A DNA stretch of 13,376 bases from Verrucomicrobiota bacterium (GTDB lineage Bacteria; Verrucomicrobiota; Verrucomicrobiia; Chthoniobacterales; JAFAMB01), in contig JAFAXJ010000493.1 in NCBI GenBank assembly GCA_019241095.1, positions 1-13,376 of the forward strand, given 5' to 3'. The notes under the pieces were generated by a model, which did not search any database, was not told the DNA's origin, and was given only the letters and a program-made list of their open reading frames with translations. Shown here piece after piece: positions 5,658-13,068 of the stretch. The position numbers and the translations under genes are program-made. The first letter of the stretch is position 1. Every line of letters begins with the position of its first letter.

Positions 5658-7193
5658 TCATTTTTCCTGATCTTCCATGTTTCCAGAACCTGGTTCCAAG
5701 ATCGGAACTCCTGTAAGCACGCCCCTAAACTGAAGGAGCGGCTTTCCAACCGATAACCCGTTTGCCGTCACTTTGAATTCGCGAATGGTGCTCTCGTGGA
5801 CTCCGGTACGTTTCTTCGCTACCGATATCGCTTGGCGGATTGCGCCTCCAGCTTCGAAATGGCGCAGAATTAGAACCGTATCAGCTAAATAGGTCAGATC
5901 CATTGAGGATCGAAACTCATTGACAAAACCGGATTGAGCAAACACGACTATGGTGACCACCCCGAGTTGGCCCAGGTAGGAGAGCATGCCATGAAGCTGC
6001 AAATCCAGCATCTTGGTATCCTGCATCGCTTTACTGTATCCATTCAGACTGTCGACGATTACCATGCGCACGTCGTTCTGTTCTACCAGATGCAGTAACG
6101 AATGCGCAAACTGTCCCGGCGAGAGTTCTTTGGGATCGGACCTCTGAACGTATAACAATTCACTGACAACAAACGGTCGAAGATCGATGCCGAAGGATGT
6201 CGCCTTCGCGAGATAAAGATCCAAGTTTTCATCAAAAATAAATAGCGCCACTCGTTCGCCTCGCATCAGGGAAACGTAAGCGTAAGTGATCGCGAGGCTT
6301 GATTTGCCAGTGCCGGAAGGGCCCATCAACAGGTTGCTTGTTCCTCTGTCCAATCCGCCCCCAAGGAGAGCGTCTAAACCTTCAACCCCGCTCGTGACAG
6401 GCTCGCGTGCAAAATCGCGCGGACGCCCTCTGGTTGCGATTCTTGGAAACACTTTGATTCCACCAGTTTCGATCACATAATCGTGCGGACCGCCCAAAAA
6501 ATCGCTTCCACGAATTTTTCGAACGGTTAACTGCCGGCGTTCTGCGGTGTAGGGCAACTCATCGAGACGCAAGGCGATAACACCATGACAAACACTTTCC
6601 AGCTGCCGATCATCTTTGGATTGAGCCGTGGTGAGATCATCCAGCAGTATGGTCGTACAACCATGAGCGCCTAGAAATTGTTTAACGCTTAAGATTTGGC
6701 GTCGATAACGCAGCGCGCTCTGTGAAAGAAGGCGCAATTCGGACATGGAATCAATAGCGACGCGCGCAGGTTTGAGACGTTCAACTTCGTCAAAAACTAT
6801 TTTTGTGACATCGTGAAGTTCAATATCTGCGGGGTCAAAAAGCGTGCTTTCGGCTTCTGCTGTGAGTTGCTGAGCAAAGTTTGAGAGTTCCAGGACACCA
6901 ATGCTGTCCAGTGACCACCCGTGTGAGCGCGCGACCGCCAGCAACTCTTGACGAGTTTCGGAAAATGTAACGTAAAGACAGGCTTTCCCCTTACTGGTTC
7001 CCGCCAAAAGGAATTGCAAAGCCAGTGTGGTCTTGCCAACTCCAGGATCACCCTGAATTAAGTACAGGGCGTTAGCAGGAAAGCCTCCTCCTAGAATCTG
7101 ATCAAGACCGCTGATACCTGTGTCACAATGTGCCAAGGCTGGCGCTTCCGTACTCATTCGAATTTCATCTGTAGCAGGTGAGACTCGCAACAT
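5658..7193 (-). CDS. kaiC: KaiC-like double RecA-domain ATPase
   Basis: A two-lobed KaiC-family ATPase of 511 residues. Lobe 1 has Walker A GDPGVGKT (48-55), a catalytic-type Glu in VTFSET (E79) and Walker B VAIDSMSE (D148). Lobe 2 has Walker A GPSGTGKS (291-298), FIFDENLD in place of the usual Glu-Glu, and Walker B IVDSLNGY (D381). From memory of the cyanobacterial sequence, the region FRSSMDLTYLADTVLILRHF aligns with the KaiC autophosphorylation loop; Ser431/Thr432 fall at Thr434/Tyr435 here. The C-terminal tail after REFKVTANGL is short. No KaiA or KaiB gene is nearby, so this is a non-clock or clock-like signalling KaiC, probably acting with the kinase downstream. Start: ATG at 7193 follows an in-frame TAA directly, with a weak GAG upstream. 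ATG at 7157 (MSTEAPAL) fits usual family length as well and neither has a strong ribosome site. Confidence 0.93.
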   Translation of the reverse strand: MLRVSPATDEIRMSTEAPALAHCDTGISGLDQILGGGFPANALYLIQGDPGVGKTTLALQFLLAGTSKGKACLYVTFSETRQELLAVARSHGWSLDSIGVLELSNFAQQLTAEAESTLFDPADIELHDVTKIVFDEVERLKPARVAIDSMSELRLLSQSALRYRRQILSVKQFLGAHGCTTILLDDLTTAQSKDDRQLESVCHGVIALRLDELPYTAERRQLTVRKIRGSDFLGGPHDYVIETGGIKVFPRIATRGRPRDFAREPVTSGVEGLDALLGGGLDRGTSNLLMGPSGTGKSSLAITYAYVSLMRGERVALFIFDENLDLYLAKATSFGIDLRPFVVSELLYVQRSDPKELSPGQFAHSLLHLVEQNDVRMVIVDSLNGYSKAMQDTKMLDLQLHGMLSYLGQLGVVTIVVFAQSGFVNEFRSSMDLTYLADTVLILRHFEAGGAIRQAISVAKKRTGVHESTIREFKVTANGLSVGKPLLQFRGVLTGVPILEPGSGNMEDQEK

Positions 7194-7251
7194 TTACTCG
7201 CTCGAAAGGTTTTGTCGACACAATCGTCAGCTAGCACCTGTTTGACGGCAT

Positions 7252-7266
7252 TTCCAAAGTTTGGAA
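7252..7266. promoter_or_regulatory. Palindrome upstream of the kaiC-like gene
   Basis: TTCCAAA and TTTGGAA are perfect 7-base arms around one central G. It lies 59-73 bases before the ATG at 7193, a position suited to an operator. No matching second copy is obvious in the window, and the binding factor is unknown. Confidence 0.4.
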
Positions 7267-7277
7267 GGCCCATCCGC

Positions 7278-7316
7278 CATTCCGTCACTCAGATTCCATG
7301 AATCTGATGTGGAATG
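7278..7316. repeat. Nested hairpin between the SDR and kaiC-like genes
   Basis: Inner arms CAGATTC (7290-7296) and GAATCTG (7300-7306) enclose a 3-base loop. Outer arms CATTCC (7278-7283) and GGAATG (7311-7316) also pair. It could end SDR transcription or regulate the KaiC operon. It lacks a T run on the minus strand, so it is not a canonical terminator. Confidence 0.4.
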
Positions 7317-7382
7317 ACCTGACCAAACCTAAACTAAAGGCAGAAACGATTGCGATATCTATGCCTGCGCTAGACCTGAAAG

Positions 7383-8429
7383 TTATGGGATAAACCGCAT
7401 TTTTTTAAACTGACTGAAAAGTCGCACCAACATTTCTTCCGTGCTTACCCATTCAAAAAAACCGAACTGCCGAGATTTCGTAGTGTCCGACATAACGTCG
7501 TACTCGATGTTGAAGATAGACTCTGCAAAAGGCCACGCTGCGGCCTCCTGAAAAGAGTAGTCTAGGAGATTGTACCTTTTAACGAGCTTTTTCCAGACTA
7601 CCTCCTTGTCCGACATAAATTCCGAAAGCGGCAAACGCAATGGAGGGGCGCATTCCATCTTGAAAAATTCGGCCAACCGCGGCCAGAGGCTCTCCCAACG
7701 GACAAAATCTCCATTGGTGATATTAAATGCTTCGCGGTCACAGCGCTCGTTCTCTCCTGCCCAAACGATGGCTTTGGCAAGAAGATTGGCATCTGTCATT
7801 TCCACTAACGGATGATATGCAGTGGTTGAACCTGGAAACCGAAACGGCAATTTCATCTCCTGGCAGAGAGCAGCATAAACGGCAATGACGGTAGCCATGT
7901 TCATAGGATTTCCGACTGCGAAACCGCAAATGCAGGACGGCCTTAACGCGGTCCATGACCATGGCTTGCCTTTGGAATGTTCATCCAGGTAATCTTCTTG
8001 ATTGTAATAGAAATTTGGCGGCAAATGGCGCGGATCGCTCTCTTTTGCAGGCGTTTTGTAAGGGCCTAAATGCGCACCGTAGAATTTCGCGCCTTCAATT
8101 AGAACTGCCTTTCTGAAACTGGTTGAGGATCGTTCCACAGTTTCAACAAGGTTCACGAGCATTGCCAGGTTTGGCCCGATCTCATCGACGAAATTGGCTG
8201 CCGGTTGCAAGGCTGCGAAAAAAAGGTGCGTAATATCCTTCATCCCGCTCAGCTGAGATTCAACCCCGGAGCGATTCAAAAGATCGACTCCGAGATATTT
8301 GGCAGTAGTAACAAATTCTGGACTGCGTCGAGACAGCCCGACGACTTCCCAGTCGCCAAGCGAAAGAAGGTGGCTGACCAGAGCGCGTCCAGTGACCCCG
8401 AGCGCCCCCGCTACTAAGGCCTTTTTCAT
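7383..8429 (-). CDS. PRISE-type SDR (progesterone 5-beta-reductase/iridoid synthase-like)
   Basis: A 348-residue NAD(P)H-dependent reductase of the atypical SDR subgroup that reduces activated carbon-carbon double bonds of enones in plants. The Rossmann motif GALGVTG is at residues 8-14. The cofactor strand ends GLSRRSPEF, and the Arg pair suggests NADPH. The PRISE hallmarks are present: EGAKFYG with K115, LGPYKTPAKESDPR (121-134) and NFYYNQEDYL (139-148), which carries the catalytic-type Tyr. ALRPSCICGF and the C-terminal QFGFFEW are also family-like. I chose the ATG at 8429 because it begins at the Rossmann strand and CAGGATT precedes it at about 8 bases; the upstream TTG at 8471 adds an implausible tail. 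The substrate is unknown; bacterial members act on small enones. It lies between the cox operon and the kaiC-like gene, probably as its own unit. Confidence 0.9.
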   Translation of the reverse strand: MKKALVAGALGVTGRALVSHLLSLGDWEVVGLSRRSPEFVTTAKYLGVDLLNRSGVESQLSGMKDITHLFFAALQPAANFVDEIGPNLAMLVNLVETVERSSTSFRKAVLIEGAKFYGAHLGPYKTPAKESDPRHLPPNFYYNQEDYLDEHSKGKPWSWTALRPSCICGFAVGNPMNMATVIAVYAALCQEMKLPFRFPGSTTAYHPLVEMTDANLLAKAIVWAGENERCDREAFNITNGDFVRWESLWPRLAEFFKMECAPPLRLPLSEFMSDKEVVWKKLVKRYNLLDYSFQEAAAWPFAESIFNIEYDVMSDTTKSRQFGFFEWVSTEEMLVRLFSQFKKMRFIP

Positions 8430-8442
8430 TAGTCTAATCCTG

Positions 8443-8471
8443 ATTACAATCCTTGTCGGGTGCGAGCACAA
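8443..8471 (-). promoter_or_regulatory. Possible promoter of the PRISE SDR
   Basis: On the minus strand TTGTGC (8471-8466) and TGTAAT (8448-8443) are spaced 17 bases apart. The -10 is a 5 of 6 match, the -35 only 3 of 6. It ends 13 bases before the ATG, so the transcript leader would be very short and conflict with the ribosome site. Confidence 0.25.
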
Positions 8472-8577
8472 ATCCGGGAGACAAGTGAGCGCGCTGGGAC
8501 TTGTCGGGAATGCACGCCGCGTGAAAAGTGGTTCGCTGGAGGTTCGATCGAGCGGCCTTAAAATGGCTTGATTCGTC

Positions 8578-8646
8578 TTACCTGTGGACCCAATCCCAAT
8601 ACCGAATTCCCGGACTGACGTCTTTGATTTCTTTAGGACCCTTCAT
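8578..8646 (-). other. Possible 22-residue ORF in the cox-SDR gap
   Basis: The 251-base gap 8430-8680 holds one frame with protein-like composition: from ATG at 8646, MKGPKEIKDVSPGIRYWDWV and two more residues to a TAA at 8578. The frame stays open upstream to about 8710 with GTG (8652) and TTG (8655) as alternative starts. There is no ribosome site. It may be the tail of a lost gene, a micropeptide or chance. Nothing else in the gap is recognisable. Confidence 0.2.
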
Positions 8647-8680
8647 CTGCACCAAGAACCGAAAGGTACCTGCCTGTCCG

Positions 8681-8989
8681 CTACCATACCCAGCTTCGGG
8701 TTAGATAATCGGTCATTGCGAGGACAAACAGAATACCGAACCAAAGTAGGCCTGCACCTGCCCACAGCCAGGATACTTGAGTCAGACTTCCTAGCTCCAT
8801 GAAGTAGAAAACAATGATGCCAACACTCACGAAGGCAACAAGCATTATGCCTAACACTTCGAACCCACCCAAACGAACGAAAGACAAACCTGCAGACACT
8901 AGAACCAGCCCTGTCAGTACAGAAAATAAAATACAAAATTTCCTGACGGACGATTGTAGTGCTTTTGTTCCTTTTAACTTCCTATTCAT
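8681..8989 (-). CDS. Cytochrome c oxidase subunit IV-type small membrane protein
   Basis: A 102-residue protein with three predicted membrane helices: about 18-38 (CILFSVLTGLVLVSAGLSFV), 43-65 (EVLGIMLVAFVSVGIIVFYF) and 73-94 (SWLWAGAGLLWFGILFVLAM). It ends with the TDYLTR tail common in the prokaryotic subunit IV (caa3/CyoD-like) family. It stabilises the oxidase and has no redox centre. The ATG at 8989 overlaps the CoxIII TGA as ATGA, with GGAGG three bases upstream, so translation is coupled. This start is preferred to the one at 9031. It is the last gene of the operon; no clear terminator follows. Confidence 0.85.
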   Translation of the reverse strand: MNRKLKGTKALQSSVRKFCILFSVLTGLVLVSAGLSFVRLGGFEVLGIMLVAFVSVGIIVFYFMELGSLTQVSWLWAGAGLLWFGILFVLAMTDYLTRSWVW

Positions 8990-9633
8990 CGGCCTCCAAG
9001 CAGATAAAGAGTTGGAAAAAGCAATGTCCAAATAATGCCAACGAAATGCCAGTAGAGCGCTGCCACCTGTAAAGGTCCATAACGCTCAGCGTGAAGACGG
9101 TTAATCATAATAAGCAGCATCATGCATACGATCACTCCCAAGCCGATCGTTAAATGCAAAGCGTGAAAACCTGTCATAACAAAATACAGCAAAAAGAACA
9201 TCTGCACATGGCCCGCTTCTGGACCAATGAACTGGAAAGAACCTCCTGGCACAAGATGTTCATGCCACGCGCGAAAATATTCGGAACCTTCAAGTCCAAG
9301 AAAGATCAATCCGCACGCGAGCGTCCCAAAGCATGCCAAAAAACTGAGGAACCGGTCTGAGTTGCGGAGCGCCGCTAAGCCGATGCTCATTGCCAATGTG
9401 CTGGCTAGAAGGGCGACTGTTCCTGCTATTCCTGATAACAGGTCCAAGTGCCTGGCTGCGGTCGCAAATCCTACCGGATAAGCGTGGCGCAAGACGGTGA
9501 AAGCTAAAAAGAGTCCGCCGAAAAAGAGGCACTCTGTTGAGATAAAAATCCACATTCCGAGGTTCGAGGTCTCGCGCTGTTGCGTTAGATCCTCAAACTG
9601 TTCTTGTAGTCCGGCTGTCTGTGTTTGCGCCAT
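8986..9633 (-). CDS. ctaE: Cytochrome c oxidase subunit III
   Basis: A 215-residue inner-membrane subunit with five predicted helices, the short bacterial form lacking the first two helices of mitochondrial subunit III. Diagnostic segments: NLGMWIFISTECLFFGGLFL (24-43), FLGLEGSEYFRAWHE (111-125), QMFFLLYFVMTGFHALHLTI (144-163) and the C-terminal YWHFVGIIWTLLFPTLYLLG. It binds alongside CoxI and supports proton uptake and enzyme stability. It begins 12 bases after the CoxI stop codon with no obvious Shine-Dalgarno, so it is probably read by coupling, and it overlaps the next gene by four bases. Confidence 0.97.
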   Translation of the reverse strand: MAQTQTAGLQEQFEDLTQQRETSNLGMWIFISTECLFFGGLFLAFTVLRHAYPVGFATAARHLDLLSGIAGTVALLASTLAMSIGLAALRNSDRFLSFLACFGTLACGLIFLGLEGSEYFRAWHEHLVPGGSFQFIGPEAGHVQMFFLLYFVMTGFHALHLTIGLGVIVCMMLLIMINRLHAERYGPLQVAALYWHFVGIIWTLLFPTLYLLGGR

Positions 9634-9645
9634 TGCTGACGGTTA

Positions 9646-11268
9646 CTAACTAATAGGCGGATAGTTATATGGGTCTTCGATTTGCACCGGAATCACTTCA
9701 AAATTATGTGTAGGCGGGGGCGAATCAGTTTCCCATTCAAAGCCCTTTGCGTCCCAAGGGTTAGGACCCGCTTTTTTGCCGTACTTGACCGACCAAATTA
9801 AATAGATGAGCGGCATCAGGTAACCAACGCCAAGGATGCTGGCCCCGGCTGTAGACAAAACGTTGTACACTTGGAACTGGTCCGGGTAAGCGTGATATCG
9901 CCGAGGCATTCCGAGATAGCCCAGAAGAAACTGAGGAAAAAAAGTTAGATTAAATCCGATGAACATGATGATAGCTGCCAGCTTTCCAAAGAACTCGGGG
10001 TACAAACGACCGGTAATTTTGGGCCACCAGAAATGCAGGCCGCCCATGAACGCCGTTACCATTCCTCCTACCATAATGTAGTGAAAATGAGCGATGACGA
10101 AATAGGTGTCATGAACGTGCACATCGATTCCCAAGGCGGCCAGGAAAAGTCCTGTCATACCGCCTGCTGCAAAAAGGCCGATAAAGCCGACTGCATAGAG
10201 CATTGGCGTATCCAGCCGAATCGATCCACGATACAGTGTAGTCGTCCAGTTAAATACCTTGATTGCGGATGGTACAGCGACCAGGTAACTCAGGATAGAA
10301 AAGGTCGCCGCGGAATAGACCGATTGGCCGGCTACAAACATATGATGTCCCCAGACCAGAAAGCCCAGCAGGGCGATCGCCATGCTGGCGAATGCAACGA
10401 ATTTATATCCGAAAACTCGCTTACGGGAAAAAGCGCTTACAAGCTCGCTTACTACACCCATGCCCGGCAAAACCATGATGTAAACAGCAGGGTGCGAATA
10501 GAACCAGAACAGATGCTGAAACAGTAATGGATCTCCCCCCAGTGCCGGGTTAAATACGCCGACACCGAAAACTCTCTCCACCGCAAGCAAGCACAGCAAG
10601 ATAGCCAGCACCGGGGTTGCAAGGACCAGGATCACGCTGGTGGCATATAGAGACCAAAGAAACAGGCGTAACCGGAACCACGTAATCCCCGGCGCGCGCA
10701 TTTTATGAATTGTTGCTATAAAATTTAGCCCGGTAAGTATGGACGAGAATCCCGAAATAAAAATCCCCAACGCCATGATAACGACGTGAGTGTTCGAATA
10801 GGTGCTGCTGTAAGGAGTGTAGAAGGTCCAGCCTGTATCAACTCCACCGACAAGCAAGGCGTATAGGGCAACGAGGCCGCCAATCACAAAAAGGTACCAA
10901 CTAAGCAGGTTCAGCTTCGGAAATGCCAAATCGCGAGCTCCGATCATTAACGGAACCAGGAAATTCCCTAAAACACTAGGTATCGACGGAATCAGAAAAA
11001 ACCAGACCATCAACACACCATGAAGCGTAAACAGCTTATTATAAGTTTCGGCCTGTACCAGGTCGCCCCTCGGTGTAAGCAGGTTCAAACGCATTGCCGC
11101 GGCGGCGACAGCCGCGATAGAAAAGAAAAAAATGATAGTGAAAAGATAGAGCAACCCGATTCGCTTGTGATCCGTAGTGAAAAGCCACGAACCAAGACCC
11201 GTGTCAGTAAGATAAGAGCCGCGCCGCGTTATATTTTCTACTTCGATTACCTCTAGACCGTTAATCAT
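9646..11268 (-). CDS. ctaD: Cytochrome c oxidase subunit I (A2-type, caa3)
   Basis: The catalytic 540-residue subunit of the terminal oxidase: reduces O2 to water at a heme a3/CuB centre and pumps protons. It has about 12 membrane helices. Ligands seen: H83 ([10 protein letters not shown]) and H396 for low-spin heme a, H394 for heme a3 ([11 protein letters not shown]), and H259, H308 and H309 for CuB. Y263 in SHPAVY is the His-Tyr crosslink partner. The helix VI motif is WFYSHPAVY, with Ala where A1-type enzymes have the channel Glu and a Tyr-Ser pair instead; this marks the A2 class. The D-channel Asp (GARDLAFP, D113) and the K-channel Lys (IKVFNW, K337) are kept. The ATG at 11268 follows a strong AGGAGG that overlaps the CoxII stop codon. 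The family length is normal. Confidence 0.98.
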   Translation of the reverse strand: MINGLEVIEVENITRRGSYLTDTGLGSWLFTTDHKRIGLLYLFTIIFFFSIAAVAAAAMRLNLLTPRGDLVQAETYNKLFTLHGVLMVWFFLIPSIPSVLGNFLVPLMIGARDLAFPKLNLLSWYLFVIGGLVALYALLVGGVDTGWTFYTPYSSTYSNTHVVIMALGIFISGFSSILTGLNFIATIHKMRAPGITWFRLRLFLWSLYATSVILVLATPVLAILLCLLAVERVFGVGVFNPALGGDPLLFQHLFWFYSHPAVYIMVLPGMGVVSELVSAFSRKRVFGYKFVAFASMAIALLGFLVWGHHMFVAGQSVYSAATFSILSYLVAVPSAIKVFNWTTTLYRGSIRLDTPMLYAVGFIGLFAAGGMTGLFLAALGIDVHVHDTYFVIAHFHYIMVGGMVTAFMGGLHFWWPKITGRLYPEFFGKLAAIIMFIGFNLTFFPQFLLGYLGMPRRYHAYPDQFQVYNVLSTAGASILGVGYLMPLIYLIWSVKYGKKAGPNPWDAKGFEWETDSPPPTHNFEVIPVQIEDPYNYPPIS

Positions 11269-11274
11269 GCTCAG

Positions 11275-11280
11275 CCTCCT
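11275..11280 (-). promoter_or_regulatory. Strong ribosome binding site of ctaD
   Basis: AGGAGG on the minus strand is a perfect anti-16S match 6 bases before the ctaD ATG. It overlaps the ctaC stop codon TAG (11279-11281), so terminating ribosomes clear directly onto it. It is much stronger than the sites of ctaC or ctaE, which fits CoxI being fixed independently of coupling. Confidence 0.75.
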
Positions 11281-12235
11281 ACCTGTCAGTGCTTTTGCTA
11301 AGGCTTTTTATATAGCTTATTAATTGGGTTAACTCTTCTTCGCTTACCCGGTCTTTGAAACTCGGCATAATAGGATCATAACCGGCCGCTATCTGGAGCT
11401 CGGGCTGCAGAATTGAGTCTCTGATGTAACGCTCGTCCGCTGTTACGACTTGTCCATTCTGTAGCGGTACGGGGCTGCCATATAAATTGTTCAACAGCGG
11501 CGCACGTACAGACGCATTAACGGCATGACAGCCACTACAGCCCAGCGAGCGAAAAAGATTCGCTCCGGACAAAGCCATAGCAGGTTCGGTTGTTCCTGAT
11601 GACAACCATTCCTCATAATCTTGTGGTGTCTGGACTATCACCTGACCTATCATGTTTGCATGATAGGTCCCGCAATATTGCGCGCAGAATATCGGAAAAG
11701 AGCCTGTCTTGGTGCCGGCAAACCATTGTGTCGTATAGGTGCCCGGCAGCACATCTTGTTTGACTCGGAATGCAGGAAGAAAAAAATCGTGGATCACATC
11801 TTGTGACGTCATGATCAATCTGATTGTCCGACCAACCGGAACGTGCAATTCATTGATTTCACGTTTCCCCTGCAGATGTTGGACTTTCCACATCCATTGC
11901 TTGCCAATCACATAAATTTCCGTTGCGTTCGAGGGGCTTTGGTTCTTCTTGAAGTAGAGTGTTGCGCCCCATCCAAACATACCGAGAAAAATAAACATTG
12001 GAATGACAGTCCAGGCAGTTTCAAGTGGTAAGCTCGAGTCCGGGATGGGCGTCCGGTCTACTTGCGCATTGCGCCGGTATCTTGCAAGGCAGTACAGAAT
12101 AGTGACCGCTACCAGCGCCAGGATCGTTCCCGTAATCGCAAGGAGCGTTAAAAAAAGTGCATCTACTTGACCAGCTAGACTGGAAGCCTGATCTGGACCG
12201 AACTGGAATTGTGCTATTATGTACGCCCCAACCAT
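11279..12235 (-). CDS. ctaC: Cytochrome c oxidase subunit II fused to cytochrome c
   Basis: A 318-residue electron-entry subunit. Two membrane helices (about 27-50 and 74-95) are followed by a periplasmic cupredoxin domain. The aromatic entry patch is [20 protein letters not shown] (113-132). CuA ligands: H149, C184, C188, H192 and M195 in [13 protein letters not shown]186 replaces the usual Glu, which donates only a backbone carbonyl. A C-terminal class I cytochrome c domain follows: CSGCH (233-237) binds heme c, with Met290 (DPIMPSF) as the probable sixth ligand. The fusion defines a caa3-type oxidase that carries its own cytochrome c. The ATG overlaps the Sco stop codon as TAATG, so translation is coupled; no Shine-Dalgarno is visible. 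There is no lipoprotein cysteine at the N-terminus. Confidence 0.97.
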   Translation of the reverse strand: MVGAYIIAQFQFGPDQASSLAGQVDALFLTLLAITGTILALVAVTILYCLARYRRNAQVDRTPIPDSSLPLETAWTVIPMFIFLGMFGWGATLYFKKNQSPSNATEIYVIGKQWMWKVQHLQGKREINELHVPVGRTIRLIMTSQDVIHDFFLPAFRVKQDVLPGTYTTQWFAGTKTGSFPIFCAQYCGTYHANMIGQVIVQTPQDYEEWLSSGTTEPAMALSGANLFRSLGCSGCHAVNASVRAPLLNNLYGSPVPLQNGQVVTADERYIRDSILQPELQIAAGYDPIMPSFKDRVSEEELTQLISYIKSLSKSTDR

Positions 12236-13068
12236 TATAGCTTGTCTTTCACGGAGTGCTGAGGCGACAATCGCACGATAAACAGCACTAACCCGACAAG
12301 GGTTAGAATCGCTCCAGTTCGCAGCGCCAGAATAACAACGTTTCCTACGGGACCCGAAATCGGGTTATGCGCAAAACAGAGCAAAACCAGATTGTCTACC
12401 GGCGCAGAAACCTTCAGAGCACGTGCTGCTGTCAACATGTCCGCGAATTTGCGGGATGGAAAACTTACGCCCAGCATATATCCGTCGACTCGTCCCTTGG
12501 GGGTCAAAAACACAAGGCCACTTGGATGTATAAATTGTTTCCCGCCCTCGTCATATCGATAGTGGAAGCCGATTGCTTCAGCAATCTTCTGAATCGATCC
12601 AGCGGTTCCAGTCAGAAAATGCCAGCGCTCAGCAGCCGGTGGCCAACTATAGCTACGAAGATAGTTCGCTTTTTTTTCGGAAGCCAGCTGCGGGGTTTCT
12701 TGAGGATCAATACTGATGAAAACAAAATCGAAATCACGCATGACGGAATTCGGTGGAAACTCTTGAAGGGTTGCAACCAATGCGTTCAGAACAACACCGC
12801 ACAGCATTGGACATCCGTAATAGCCCATAGCCAGCACGACCGGCTTCTTATGGAACACCTCCCCTAACTTGATCGAGTGATCCTGGCCATCTACAAAAAC
12901 AGCATCCGTAGGTATAGCGCTCCCTATGTTTTGATCGAACTTCACCTCACGATTGACATCTGAACGAGGGTCACTGGCAACAGAAACAGCGTTGACAGTT
13001 TGCAGACCGGCCATCAGGAAAATAAGACTGAACCATTTCGAAATGTGTTGAATCAGGTGGTTGTTCAT
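12235..13068 (-). CDS. senC: SCO1/SenC copper chaperone for the oxidase CuA site
   Basis: A 277-residue thioredoxin-fold protein that delivers copper to, or reduces, the CuA site of CoxII, whose gene follows directly. An N-terminal signal or anchor spans about 10-27. The copper ligands are GYYGCPMLCG (C86 and C90, CxxxC) and H181 in KQFIHPSGLVFLT. FVFISIDPQETP (116-127) is the standard strand after the active site. A second hydrophobic helix near the C-terminus (about 242-266) tethers the domain to the membrane, an extension not found in all Sco proteins. The ATG at 13068 has AAGG upstream and overlaps the preceding gene's TGA by three bases (ATGA). The stop codon TAA shares its last A with the ctaC start. 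Confidence 0.95.
   Translation of the reverse strand: MNNHLIQHISKWFSLIFLMAGLQTVNAVSVASDPRSDVNREVKFDQNIGSAIPTDAVFVDGQDHSIKLGEVFHKKPVVLAMGYYGCPMLCGVVLNALVATLQEFPPNSVMRDFDFVFISIDPQETPQLASEKKANYLRSYSWPPAAERWHFLTGTAGSIQKIAEAIGFHYRYDEGGKQFIHPSGLVFLTPKGRVDGYMLGVSFPSRKFADMLTAARALKVSAPVDNLVLLCFAHNPISGPVGNVVILALRTGAILTLVGLVLFIVRLSPQHSVKDKL

Noticed and set aside
7278..7316. Rho-independent terminator after the PRISE SDR
   Set aside because: The hairpin is good, but no T run follows on the minus strand, and it is 67 bases past the stop codon.
8430..8680. tRNA or small RNA gene in the cox-SDR gap
   Set aside because: I could not find a cloverleaf or T-loop-like sequence in this gap.
10033..10527. 164-codon plus-strand frame antisense to ctaD
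   Set aside because: The opposite strand encodes conserved CoxI helices and ligands; this frame has no recognisable domain.
12367..12867. 166-codon plus-strand frame antisense to sco
   Set aside because: Shadow of the SCO1/SenC coding strand, with no family resemblance.
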